A DNA stretch of 49,772 bases, taken from positions 1 to 49,772 of IMG/VR virus record IMGVR_UViG_3300046543_000521; one strand, written 5' to 3'. Below the pieces are notes generated by a model that was not told the DNA's origin, searched no databases, and saw nothing but the letters and a program-made list of their open reading frames with translations. This DNA comes from a virus. This document shows, piece after piece, positions 21,821 to 30,796 of the stretch (the first letter of the stretch is position 1; each line of letters begins with the position of its first letter). A program made the position numbers and the translations under genes.

Positions 21821-24043
21821 TTACTTACGACCTAGCCGCTTTCTAGCTCCACCGCCTACGGATACGGCAGTACCGGCAGTGGTACCTCCCCCGCCACCAC
21901 CACCACCACCCCCGCTAGTTGTTACAGTAAAGTTCAATGCATTACTTGCCCCATTATCTGTTGTTAGCGATATTGTACGTACACCGGCTATAGCATTCGC
22001 TGCAATTGTGAGAGTAGCAGTCACCGTAGTTGAGTTTACGCAAACAACAGAACTGGCTGTAATACCGGATGCGCCAGTTATGGTCAAACCGCATGCCGTT
22101 GTCGTGCTGAGTGTTGTTCCTGTGAAGGTAACTGGCACAACCGCACTCTGAGCACCAGTACTCGGCGTCATGGATGTCAATACAGGAGCTGCTCCAGGTG
22201 CATCAAAAGCGCCCTTATTCGGCGCAACATTGCCCGGTGACGGCGGCCACGCGGTTCCGGTTCCAGCAAAGTTAGGGATAGCTATACCTGTACCCCATGC
22301 CGGGCTGCCGTTACTAACCTGCAGTATCTGAGTATTGCTAGTTTTGTTTGTAAATACCGGGTCTCCTGTCGCTCCACCAACTTCTTGACACGGAGTCGGG
22401 CACGATTGGAAAGACGGCGCTCCGTTTATCACTCCGTTTGATCCGTAGGATACACCACTCCAATTTTTAGCATAAGTATTGCTGAGCAGCCTGATATATC
22501 CGAGATCATACTCGAAGGTCATACCGTGCGAAGCGTCTACGGTCGTCGTACCGGTATCGATAAAATGTCCATTCAAAGTTGTGCATATGTTGTTTGCTGC
22601 GAAGATTATGTCCCCGCCGTTAACGAAACATATCCAGTTACCGGTAGCATCGTCAGTATAAAATGAATTGTTGATAAACCAAATAGGGGCAGTTCCCGTA
22701 CCGCTTTTGATTACAGTCTCAGCGCCAGCACCATCATAACCACTCTTCACGCGTCCTGTGTTCCGGTAGACGTAAATAGGCCCGTAAGGAATGAAACCAT
22801 CACCCGCAGGTTCCCCGGTCGGAGCCATGAAAGTCTCACCATATGCACCGTTAGCGTTGTAAACATACATGATGTTACTGCCCATACGCAGAAACGGTCC
22901 ATCACCTTTGTTTTCTATTCCGTCATCCTTATAGCCAGAACAGTAGTTATTGATCTCCTCTTCGTTTTCTCCTGTAACTGAATCGTCTAATGTAACGCAA
23001 TCACGGAATCCGCCTGTGATAGTATTGCCATCTATTGAAATGTTGTAGTCTCCACTTCCCATTTGAACACCGGCAGCTGGACTGTCATAAATATTCGTAC
23101 TTCCTCCAGAGCACGGGTTTGAGACACTACAGGTGCATGCAGCGGAGTCTAGTCCAGTAGACGCGACAATGACATTATTTCGAACGTAGATATTGCTAGC
23201 GCCCGTGCCGATCGTCACTCCACCATCACCGTAGTGTGTATTCGATGACAGGCCTACCGCACATAATGTAGATACGGAGTCCTCGGTAATGTTCTCAACC
23301 AGCACATGATTCTGATTATTTCCAATACGCAAAGCGGTTCCATCAGACGTTGTAAGTTCGAATCCCCTTACCCACCAGAAATTGGCATTGATGGTTATGT
23401 TGGTAGCCCCCACGCCGGATATCTTGCAGGCATTCGGAGTTGCGCATATCAATTTAATCCACGCACCGGAATTGCCGACCGAACGACTGATAGTAAATGC
23501 CGAATAATTTCCAGCCGAGACTGTAATGGTGTCTCCAGCCGTTAATGTGGCTGCACCGTTGACTAATGCTCCGAGTGTACTATCGTCTGTAGCTGTACGC
23601 GCACTGCCACCAAGCGGCGGAGTATATGTGTCAGTAACTACGCTAGACATCGTAGTCGGATTGGTTCCAGTGACGCCGTCTGTATCCGACACCGTAGTGC
23701 GAACATCGTAGGCCGTATTCGGAGTCAGTCCGACAATAGATACACGAAATTCGTGATAGTGTGTATTTGGATTGTTATTCTGAATGATCGCACGGCGATC
23801 AATTTGCGGAGCAATAGCTGCCGACCAAGTTCCAGCCCCGGCCAGCGAATATTCAATGAGTGCACTGTTGTTGTTGTTGTCGTCACCGCTGTACTGGCAG
23901 ATTACAGATATTGAGGTAAATGATACTCTAGGGTATGCTGGACTGCCGGGAGTACACGATCCTGTTGTTGTGCTGTTTGCACCGAATGCCGTGCTCAACC
24001 CCAAGAATAGGAACGCGAAAATAGTCAATAATACTCGGCGCAT
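21821..24043 (-). CDS. Exported beta-helix, tail-fibre-like protein
   Basis: 740 residues. A clear Sec signal peptide (MRRVLLTIFAFLFLGLSTAF, cleaved near GA) opens the protein. Residues about 40-140 are fibronectin-III-like (LTPNTAYDVRTTVSDTDG). Residues about 150-560 look like a right-handed parallel beta-helix, as in pectate-lyase-type or tailspike proteins (VRNNVI, IDGNTI, YVYRNTG, FINNSF repeats). Residues about 620-700 resemble an IPT/TIG-type beta domain. A ten-glycine run and a basic tail (ARKRLGRK) end it. A signal peptide is unexpected for a virion protein; see findings. Confidence 0.75.
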   Translation of the reverse strand: MRRVLLTIFAFLFLGLSTAFGANSTTTGSCTPGSPAYPRVSFTSISVICQYSGDDNNNNSALIEYSLAGAGTWSAAIAPQIDRRAIIQNNNPNTHYHEFRVSIVGLTPNTAYDVRTTVSDTDGVTGTNPTTMSSVVTDTYTPPLGGSARTATDDSTLGALVNGAATLTAGDTITVSAGNYSAFTISRSVGNSGAWIKLICATPNACKISGVGATNITINANFWWVRGFELTTSDGTALRIGNNQNHVLVENITEDSVSTLCAVGLSSNTHYGDGGVTIGTGASNIYVRNNVIVASTGLDSAACTCSVSNPCSGGSTNIYDSPAAGVQMGSGDYNISIDGNTITGGFRDCVTLDDSVTGENEEEINNYCSGYKDDGIENKGDGPFLRMGSNIMYVYNANGAYGETFMAPTGEPAGDGFIPYGPIYVYRNTGRVKSGYDGAGAETVIKSGTGTAPIWFINNSFYTDDATGNWICFVNGGDIIFAANNICTTLNGHFIDTGTTTVDASHGMTFEYDLGYIRLLSNTYAKNWSGVSYGSNGVINGAPSFQSCPTPCQEVGGATGDPVFTNKTSNTQILQVSNGSPAWGTGIAIPNFAGTGTAWPPSPGNVAPNKGAFDAPGAAPVLTSMTPSTGAQSAVVPVTFTGTTLSTTTACGLTITGASGITASSVVCVNSTTVTATLTIAANAIAGVRTISLTTDNGASNALNFTVTTSGGGGGGGGGGTTAGTAVSVGGGARKRLGRK

Positions 24044-24065
24044 TTAAAGATACCCCTCTGCCATC

Positions 24066-24941
24066 CTAGTTCTGTGTCGTAATAGTGTATGAAATGAAAA
24101 CTTCCGAACTCTGCGATGCTGTGCGATGGATGCATAGATTGCGCCCCACGGGAGATTTTAGCCCGCCCCATAATGCACTGCCGATTACGATACCTGGAAT
24201 CATTCCACCTGATGTACTGGTACCAAATGAGACTGCCGGAGTAATATCTGTTGCACCGGTTGTGCAATCATTAGCCGTTGCGTATCGAAGGTTCACAGCA
24301 CTGGCAGTTGTATTCTCATTTGTTATGGCATATGAGCAAATGCGAATTGTCTGATTCGCTGTCGCCGCGACAGCCTCCACATCAGCGGTGGATGCCCCCG
24401 CATAATATGTCAAATCACAAGTAGAGATAATAAGACGAGCACGAGGATCTATTTGCAAATCTGTTGCTGTGCCCGCATCCGCAATCGGTCCCGGCAATGT
24501 CGCATTGTAGGTAATTCCAGGACGAATTAAGCCGGATGTAGCTGCGGTATATCCGTGGTATGTGACGTCAATAACCGCAGTAGATGGTGAAATTGTCAAC
24601 TCAACCCGGAATATGTGATATGTTCCGGTTGTCGTGATTGTATCGCCAGCTGCTACAGACGTGCTTGTGATAGCAGAGTATGCTGTAGTATCCGCGCCCT
24701 GCGAAACGACCATGTTCACACCGCTTGCTTTGACATTATCCTTAGCTGTCATGTAAGTAAACGTATGTGTCGTCGCGCCGGTAGATGATACATCAATATC
24801 GATAGTGCACGAACCCGTGCAGCGCGTATTATAGAAAAACGAGCCATCCGATATCAGTGTCGGCACCTTGACTTGCGCGAAAGCGGTGATAGACAGACAA
24901 ACTGCCAATATAGCCGCTATTAAGAAATTTCTAACTCTCAT
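24066..24941 (-). CDS. Exported beta-rich protein of unknown function
   Basis: 291 residues; GGGAG before the ATG. MRVRNFLIAAILAVCLSITA plus FAQ is a signal peptide with an Ala-x-Ala-like cleavage site. The mature part is Thr/Ser-rich beta sheet with paired cysteines (CTGSC, ISTC, IRIC, ANDC), fitting disulphides formed outside the cytoplasm. It could be a trimeric or decoration protein, or a secreted surface factor. No family recognised. Confidence 0.65.
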   Translation of the reverse strand: MRVRNFLIAAILAVCLSITAFAQVKVPTLISDGSFFYNTRCTGSCTIDIDVSSTGATTHTFTYMTAKDNVKASGVNMVVSQGADTTAYSAITSTSVAAGDTITTTGTYHIFRVELTISPSTAVIDVTYHGYTAATSGLIRPGITYNATLPGPIADAGTATDLQIDPRARLIISTCDLTYYAGASTADVEAVAATANQTIRICSYAITNENTTASAVNLRYATANDCTTGATDITPAVSFGTSTSGGMIPGIVIGSALWGGLKSPVGRNLCIHRTASQSSEVFISYTITTQN

Positions 24942-24955
24942 TTTGAGTCTCCCTT

Positions 24956-25321
24956 TTAGATGACAACTTCAAGCCGCCGATCTGAACTACCTGCAACGAA
25001 TTGTCGAATTGCCTTATTCTGCACAATACAACCCTCACTAGCGTTTCCAGGATCAGCAATCGAATCCCCGTGTATACGGAATAGCGATCGGTCACACATA
25101 TCATTGGAGGCATCCGGCGTCAAATTCATGCATACCGGTCCCTTAGTTTCGTGCTTGTAAGCCGGACCGATCGTGTAAAATCCGCGAGGTAGAGGACCTT
25201 CACCTTTTATACACTGAGCCGTGGGATTATTTTTATATAAACCCTTGCCAGCATATCCGTGACCTGTAACAGTTCTGTCCGCTGATATTAAAATTCCAGT
25301 CGATTGTGAGTATGTCCACAT
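24956..25321 (-). CDS. DUF2778-type (Tlde1-like) peptidoglycan enzyme, likely lysin
   Basis: 121 residues. The protein follows the DUF2778 pattern from the start: MWTYSQSTGIL, GYAGKGLYKNNPTAQ, GPLPRGFYTIGP, RSLFRIHGDS, ASEGCIV. His in IHGDS and Cys in SEGC are the L,D-transpeptidase-like catalytic pair; family members (for example the T6SS effector Tlde1) cut or exchange peptidoglycan cross-links. No signal peptide is seen, so it needs the holin. It is the only cell-wall enzyme in the window and sits between tail-like genes. Confidence 0.75.
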   Translation of the reverse strand: MWTYSQSTGILISADRTVTGHGYAGKGLYKNNPTAQCIKGEGPLPRGFYTIGPAYKHETKGPVCMNLTPDASNDMCDRSLFRIHGDSIADPGNASEGCIVQNKAIRQFVAGSSDRRLEVVI

Positions 25322-25406
25322 AATTTAGTACAAAACGGGCATGACTAACTTACCACATAGCTACGGTATCGGTGTAACTCATTCTATGGTATATAGTTAC
25401 ACGTAT
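25322..25406. other. Intergenic segment with inverted repeat
   Basis: 85 bp between the lysin and the LamG protein genes. It contains the inverted repeat GTGTAAC / GTTACAC (about 25372-25403) around an A/T-rich centre. This could be an operator or an RNA hairpin; no T-run follows, so it is not a standard terminator. Confidence 0.3.
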
Positions 25407-27353
25407 CTAAAATATACCTCCGCCGACCACTCTAAGAAGCCCCGCCCCACTCTGTTGCATTGTTGCTTCAATACGACCACGAAAACCAGCCGATGTCCCA
25501 TTACCGTTGTCTGCTTTTATCATCATACGGTACGTCCCGCCATCCAAGTATAAGTTCACAGAATTAGCTATGATGTCCTCAAAAGCGTTGGTTCCTGTAG
25601 CATTCACATTCTTCGTCAGAACTGGATTAAAGCTTCCTCTTGTCCACGCTTTTGCATCGTTGCTATACGCAAATCCTATCCCATCAGTATCGGTGAATAC
25701 GCCAGTAGGACACCCACCATACCATGCGATGTATTTACCGGTTGTAGTATCGTAGGTAAAACCGGGTTGAAAAACGGAGCCAACGTCCCACGAACCCGCT
25801 GCGCCTTTCGCAATTACTGGGTTACCGGCGTATGGAGTCCATGTCAAACCTCGGTCTGTAGATTCAGCTTCGCCAATCTGATTTACATTGCTGCCATCGG
25901 CCCCCTCAAAAATCATCACCATCAGATTTGAAGACCGCCGCACAACAATAGCTCCATCAGACCGGCCAGAATTCCAGGAACCCCCAGCGCCCTCGCAGAC
26001 GACACAAACACCACCATTCTGTACCTGCCAATTACCTGCAGTTGTGCAGGTAACAATAGATGATGAGTTACATTTGGCGTAATAGATTCGTCTAGTACCG
26101 GGAGAATTATTTCCACCGTGGAACCACGCCTTCCAGACATTATCGTCCGGATCGAACATAAGTGTACTGACTGAGGTCTCAGCAGAAACCGCAGCTTTAA
26201 ATGTTGTCGTTTGCCCGGCAGTTAGACCACTAACGATATTATTAACGTTAAAAACAGCACTAGACGAGACATCCTGTTGACCGTTAAAATTCCATGTTGT
26301 ACCGTCTGGCGATGTCGCATATATAGATGGCGTGTCATATTGGAATGTCCCACCTTGATTGCCGACATCGAGAGCTTTCGCCCCAGTATCATTTTCTATA
26401 AATCCGATATAATTACCCGCGCCCAACTTCAAAATAGCCCCCGGACCTATCTGGTCGGAAACTCCGGCATTGGCCCCTCCAGACCATCCAAGGTTTTGCA
26501 TAAATGGCTCAGGTGTAGTCTTAGTTAGCTGTCCAGATAGAGTTGTGACACCAGTTGTGCCGATGTTTGGACCACGCGTTTTAATACCGGCTGGATCGGT
26601 CGATGAATAAACCGCTCCCGTAACTCGTCCCCAATTGCCATTGCCGGAAAGGTCGGTAACGAGAGTTGCTCCATCGTCCTTCGCGCCGAATTCGTACCAC
26701 GCCTGCAAGCCGCTGATGGAGTACGGCGTCACGGCATCGTTATAGAGATCAGTAACGTTCTGCGCCGTCAATGCGACATTATAGAGCAGCAATCGTCTTT
26801 CAAGACCATTCAGGAAATTCACAGGTGCGCCAGTTCCACCCTTCGCCCCTATCTGGGCGGGGACGGCATTCAAGATAGTAGATCCCACCAAATTATCAGC
26901 GACTGTTGTTTTAGATACCGAAGCCCCATCCACATACATCGTGACGCCGGATGCCAGCCCGTTACCGTTATAAGTCATCACCACGTGATGGTAAGTATTC
27001 AATGTCAGCTGATCTGCCGCCGACTGAACAACAACGTGAGCCGTGGTCGCATTCTGAATTGTGAACTGTAGTTTAGGAAATGACGATCCGGTTGCAACGA
27101 AAAAGATCCAGCCTCGATTATTTGCCGTAGCGTCTGACTTGCCCATCATGCAAGCACCGGCATTTGTCTTCATACTAATCCAAACAGCGGCACTCCACGC
27201 CTGTGTATACTCCCAGTTGCCGAGCGTTGTGTTCAAATCGATCCGCTGAGATGAGGCTGACGTGAAGTCACGCGAGGCAAATGCGGAGTTGGTGGCTAGT
27301 ACAAACAGTACCGATGCTAGGAACAGTGAGCGTTTTATGAATAGATTTCTCAT
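25407..27353 (-). CDS. Exported LamG plus beta-propeller protein
   Basis: 648 residues. Signal peptide MRNLFIKRSLFLASVLFVLA. Residues about 30-240 form a laminin-G/concanavalin-like domain (YHHVVMTYNGNG, VTMYVDGASV, FLNGLERRLLLYN). From about residue 330 to the end, repeated strands with Trp/Asp (PDDNVWKAWFHGG, GLTWTPYAGNPVIAKGA, GFTYDTTTGKYIAWYGG, DAKAWTRGSFNPVLTK) recall five-bladed propeller glycosidases of the GH32/43/62/68 group. Catalytic acids cannot be assigned by eye. It could bind or trim host glycans from outside the cell. Confidence 0.72.
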   Translation of the reverse strand: MRNLFIKRSLFLASVLFVLATNSAFASRDFTSASSQRIDLNTTLGNWEYTQAWSAAVWISMKTNAGACMMGKSDATANNRGWIFFVATGSSFPKLQFTIQNATTAHVVVQSAADQLTLNTYHHVVMTYNGNGLASGVTMYVDGASVSKTTVADNLVGSTILNAVPAQIGAKGGTGAPVNFLNGLERRLLLYNVALTAQNVTDLYNDAVTPYSISGLQAWYEFGAKDDGATLVTDLSGNGNWGRVTGAVYSSTDPAGIKTRGPNIGTTGVTTLSGQLTKTTPEPFMQNLGWSGGANAGVSDQIGPGAILKLGAGNYIGFIENDTGAKALDVGNQGGTFQYDTPSIYATSPDGTTWNFNGQQDVSSSAVFNVNNIVSGLTAGQTTTFKAAVSAETSVSTLMFDPDDNVWKAWFHGGNNSPGTRRIYYAKCNSSSIVTCTTAGNWQVQNGGVCVVCEGAGGSWNSGRSDGAIVVRRSSNLMVMIFEGADGSNVNQIGEAESTDRGLTWTPYAGNPVIAKGAAGSWDVGSVFQPGFTYDTTTGKYIAWYGGCPTGVFTDTDGIGFAYSNDAKAWTRGSFNPVLTKNVNATGTNAFEDIIANSVNLYLDGGTYRMMIKADNGNGTSAGFRGRIEATMQQSGAGLLRVVGGGIF

Positions 27354-27358
27354 ATATT

Positions 27359-27691
27359 TTAAATTTTCTGTTTGTTTCCATTTCTGTATGTCAATAGAAG
27401 TAAAATACCCTGCAACATGGTCAACGTTACTCCGATGCCAATGCCGATGCCTGTAAATCTATCCATTGAAGATTTCAATGCTTCAAACTGTTTCACTTCC
27501 GCATCCTGGCGTATTGTATTGTCCGAGACTTCTTTATCTAGACGGTCAAGTCTCGCTTCGAGAAGCGCATTAGTAGTCTCCTGAGATTGTTTCACCGGAA
27601 GTGTATAGACACCTTGGCCGACAAGAGCGGTGCTGCAAAGTAAGAATATGAAAAACACTATCTGTAGCATTATCTGTAACCTGCGCATCAT
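27359..27691 (-). CDS. Small membrane protein with coiled coil
   Basis: 110 residues. N-terminal hydrophobic segment (IMLQIVFFIFLLCSTALVG) that may be a signal or a membrane anchor, a coiled coil over about residues 35-80 (LLEARLDRLDKEVSD), then a C-terminal membrane segment (GIGIGVTLTMLQGILLLL) and a basic tail. Both ends appear to be membrane-anchored. It lies between tail-tip and exported protein genes. Role unknown. Confidence 0.6.
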   Translation of the reverse strand: MMRRLQIMLQIVFFIFLLCSTALVGQGVYTLPVKQSQETTNALLEARLDRLDKEVSDNTIRQDAEVKQFEALKSSMDRFTGIGIGIGVTLTMLQGILLLLTYRNGNKQKI

Positions 27692-27778
27692 CTTCGATGA
27701 ACCTCTAGCTAAGCCTTTCTACAACAAGCACAGACTATTGTAGAGGATGGTCACCTAAGCCATTTTGTGCCCCAGTTC
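27692..27778. other. Intercistronic hairpin
   Basis: 87 bp between the hub and membrane-protein genes. TCTACAA at about 27711-27717 and TTGTAGA at about 27737-27743 form a 7-bp stem with a long loop. Without a T-run it is more likely an mRNA processing or stability element than a terminator. Confidence 0.3.
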
Positions 27779-30700
27779 TTATGCGCCGTTCGACAGCATG
27801 TTAGTAATACCGGTTACCTGCATAGTTGGGTTTTCCGGGCTGAGATCCATGGATATACGTAATACACGTACCGTCTGCCCACTATAAACTACTGAATAGG
27901 TAGGTGATCCGGTATGATTGAACTTTCGCGCTCTCCAATGAGTGACACCTAGCACTGTATTAACATCAATCAAGTCATACATGTTCGATCCGAATACAAG
28001 AACGCCGGAAGCGTAATGCTGGTATACACGATCGGCACCGATTGCCGTGTTATAAAGTGCCACATTCGCCATGTTCCCAGCAAAGTGAGAAGTTCCGCCG
28101 ACAGACATACCCAGTTCCAAATTGACTGCATTATCTGCTAGTGTTGAAGTGCTCGTAACATCGGAAACATCTACCCCATTGAGATAGACATGCACATCTG
28201 TACCGTTTTTGGTGCAGCAGATATGCGACCACTGATTAATCTGGACAGCTACCGTAGAAAATGCCAGCACAGCTGCCCCGGATTTTACAAAAGAAATAAT
28301 TCCACTGGACCCGATCTGCACTCCGTAGGCATTTGCTCCCTTGTCGATAATATACGGAGAAGTACTCAAATCGGTCGGGTATACCCAAACTTCGCAGGTG
28401 CATACATCCCCGAGATCGATAAGAGAACTGTCCAATACAAGAGCATTACTTGTCGAACCATTGAATAAAGTTGAGGTATTCGAATCTTCCAACAACGGAC
28501 CAGTCTGCCCATTCGTACAGAAAAGAAAACTTCCACTGTAATTATTGCCACTGGAATCGAGCATCGTAGATGTCACATCATTCATGCGATACAATACGGA
28601 TGGAATATCCCGCAGCACTTGCAGTGCGTAGATCAAGTCTCTATTCACACAAGACAATGGAAATTTAACTGACGGGAATTGGACAGCTGGCCCCATCAAT
28701 TCTGAGTATCGATACGTCATTGATGTAGATACACCGGCCAAATCATCTCCAATCAATCTTTCATTAAGCACGAGAGGAATGTAGTCTTTAACAACAGCCG
28801 TGCCCAGAGTACCGCGAAGATCAGTCGGGGCTAACGGGGATACGAGATATGCATTCTTGAGCGGACTAAACAGCCGGTTAATCTGAATAGCCGACATGAA
28901 TTGCTGATTTGACGGCACCATCAAACTGTCCCTGAGAATGTCGTACTTATCAGTTACCTGGAAATCTGCAGACTGTGTCGAGCTTGCACTGGTATAGATG
29001 TAAGGCGCGTAAAGATTGCTTCTAGTACTGTACACAGATAGCAAAAACGATACTTGGAATTCAAGCAGCAAATCTTGCTGTGTCATTGTTGCTTCAGTTA
29101 AAACAAAACCAGCTCTAAGTGGAGTGCTGACGGCTGATACTGTATTGGCCTCAGCTTTCAAGGCTTCGGATACCCAAAGATTGACCTTCAAACTTGCTGC
29201 AGCAAACCCGAAGAACTGTGTCATGAATTGATACAGGACAGTAACTGGATTTTCCAGAAAAATAGGCTCTGTACCGTTATTGTAATGTACTAGAATGCGA
29301 GCAGCCGACAAGGCTGTCGGGTAAATAGCCATTTCATCTATCGTGCCGTTGAAAAAATCCGCAGTTGTAGAGATCGTACGGCCCATGTTCAACGCGGATG
29401 CTGTACCGGCAATTGTTCTATTTAAGATGACAGTTGTAGAATCGGCACCGTTGATATAGATATGAATTGCAGAGCCGTTCTTAGTAACCGCGATATGCGT
29501 CCAGACTCCATTTGTTAACGATGACAGATTCTGTGCAATAAGCCCCACACTCTCCTTGGAGAGCATAACTAGAATTGTGCCGAGAGTATTCTGCAGTGTA
29601 ACGAGATAACCATTCGCACCCTTCGAAAATATAGTGTGTGTTGTCCCGGCTGATGTATTAGGTTTTACCCAGCATTCTAATGTGAATACGTCTCCTGGAT
29701 CGAGCAATGCATTGTCTGGAACTGTAATATATTGAGTGCTGCCGTTTAGCAGAACAGCCTTGTTTGGATCACCCAATAAAGGACCGGTTTGCTGCTTAGT
29801 TGGTGCTCCGACATACGTGCCGGTTTGCGCATTAGCTGTGTTATCAGCTGCAGTTGTTGCCGCAGAAGCATCATTAAGACGCCAGTAAGCACTTGGCGAG
29901 TCGGCCATGACTTCAAGATCATATCGGGTATTGCCGGATGTCATGCCACGCGCAACGACTGCAATCTCCTGTAACTGTGCACGGTCGGGATCTCGCTGAT
30001 CGAAATCGAAATCTATGACGGTCATTAGGACTCCGCCATATGTTGCAGTTGTTACGGTATATGCGGTCCAGTAGTCTGTAGGCTGTTCTAAAACTTCGTA
30101 CCGATAGACAGCATCGACAGACATGCATACATGCTGGGCGACGACATAACGATATTTAGCTGAACCGATCGCCGGGTCGATTAGAAATGCCGGAGAAATG
30201 CCAGGAATACCGATCCCCGAACTCATATCACCAACAATGATCGGCACAAGCTGATTTAAATAACGGCATGGAGAGCCGTCCAGCTCTGTTGGAAGATTCG
30301 GAAATAATGCAGCTGTGAATGTTTTCCCGGCAGAGTTGCCATATCCATAAGTGGATAATGGATTTGCAAATACAGACCACACATTCGATTGTGTCTGGAC
30401 TTCCCCAGTCAGAATATTGTGTGCGGTGATTTCACATTGCAGTTCACTCATTGTCCAGGATGAGATAGATCCGGTGAACAGCGTTGTGAATGAAGCCTCC
30501 CCATAGTCTGGATCACCAATCTTGATTACAACAGTCTTGCCCTCTGGATTGCCTTGGTATGTTGTCAGAGCCGTTGAAATCTCTCCGTTGCGGTCCATCA
30601 AAGTAACAACAGCGTCTGTCTTGGAAAACGACCCTGTTAGATGGTCAACAGAGCGCTCAAGTCCACTGATGCCAAGTAATAGATCCGTATAATCATGCGA

Positions 30701-30796
30701 GGCTGTACGCAATCTCTGGTACGAATAATACCCGGTAAAGTCTACTCCGTCCGTGGCGAGTACGCCCCATGTGATGGCAACTGTGATGACGTTCAT
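27779..30796 (-). CDS. Tail tip/hub protein with two inserted LamG domains
   Basis: 1005 residues. Residues 1-300 and 540-720 look like a baseplate hub of long-tailed phages: a beta-rich start, LNQLVPIIVGDMSSGIGIPG and KYRYVVAQHVCMSVDAVYRY, a layout seen in many siphophage tail-tip proteins. Two laminin-G/concanavalin-like domains are inserted at about 300-510 and 725-930; both contain QTGPLL, a FNGS/LNGS strand start, and NGVWTHIAVTKNG or NQWSHICCTKNG, so they are duplicates. The end (VLRISMDLSPENPTMQVTGI) returns to the hub fold. Start overlaps the upstream stop (TAATG). Confidence 0.78.
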   Translation of the reverse strand: MNVITVAITWGVLATDGVDFTGYYSYQRLRTASHDYTDLLLGISGLERSVDHLTGSFSKTDAVVTLMDRNGEISTALTTYQGNPEGKTVVIKIGDPDYGEASFTTLFTGSISSWTMSELQCEITAHNILTGEVQTQSNVWSVFANPLSTYGYGNSAGKTFTAALFPNLPTELDGSPCRYLNQLVPIIVGDMSSGIGIPGISPAFLIDPAIGSAKYRYVVAQHVCMSVDAVYRYEVLEQPTDYWTAYTVTTATYGGVLMTVIDFDFDQRDPDRAQLQEIAVVARGMTSGNTRYDLEVMADSPSAYWRLNDASAATTAADNTANAQTGTYVGAPTKQQTGPLLGDPNKAVLLNGSTQYITVPDNALLDPGDVFTLECWVKPNTSAGTTHTIFSKGANGYLVTLQNTLGTILVMLSKESVGLIAQNLSSLTNGVWTHIAVTKNGSAIHIYINGADSTTVILNRTIAGTASALNMGRTISTTADFFNGTIDEMAIYPTALSAARILVHYNNGTEPIFLENPVTVLYQFMTQFFGFAAASLKVNLWVSEALKAEANTVSAVSTPLRAGFVLTEATMTQQDLLLEFQVSFLLSVYSTRSNLYAPYIYTSASSTQSADFQVTDKYDILRDSLMVPSNQQFMSAIQINRLFSPLKNAYLVSPLAPTDLRGTLGTAVVKDYIPLVLNERLIGDDLAGVSTSMTYRYSELMGPAVQFPSVKFPLSCVNRDLIYALQVLRDIPSVLYRMNDVTSTMLDSSGNNYSGSFLFCTNGQTGPLLEDSNTSTLFNGSTSNALVLDSSLIDLGDVCTCEVWVYPTDLSTSPYIIDKGANAYGVQIGSSGIISFVKSGAAVLAFSTVAVQINQWSHICCTKNGTDVHVYLNGVDVSDVTSTSTLADNAVNLELGMSVGGTSHFAGNMANVALYNTAIGADRVYQHYASGVLVFGSNMYDLIDVNTVLGVTHWRARKFNHTGSPTYSVVYSGQTVRVLRISMDLSPENPTMQVTGITNMLSNGA

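Noticed and set aside
21678-22151. Proline-run open frame on plus strand
   Set aside because: The proline run is the antisense of the glycine run in the 740-residue protein.
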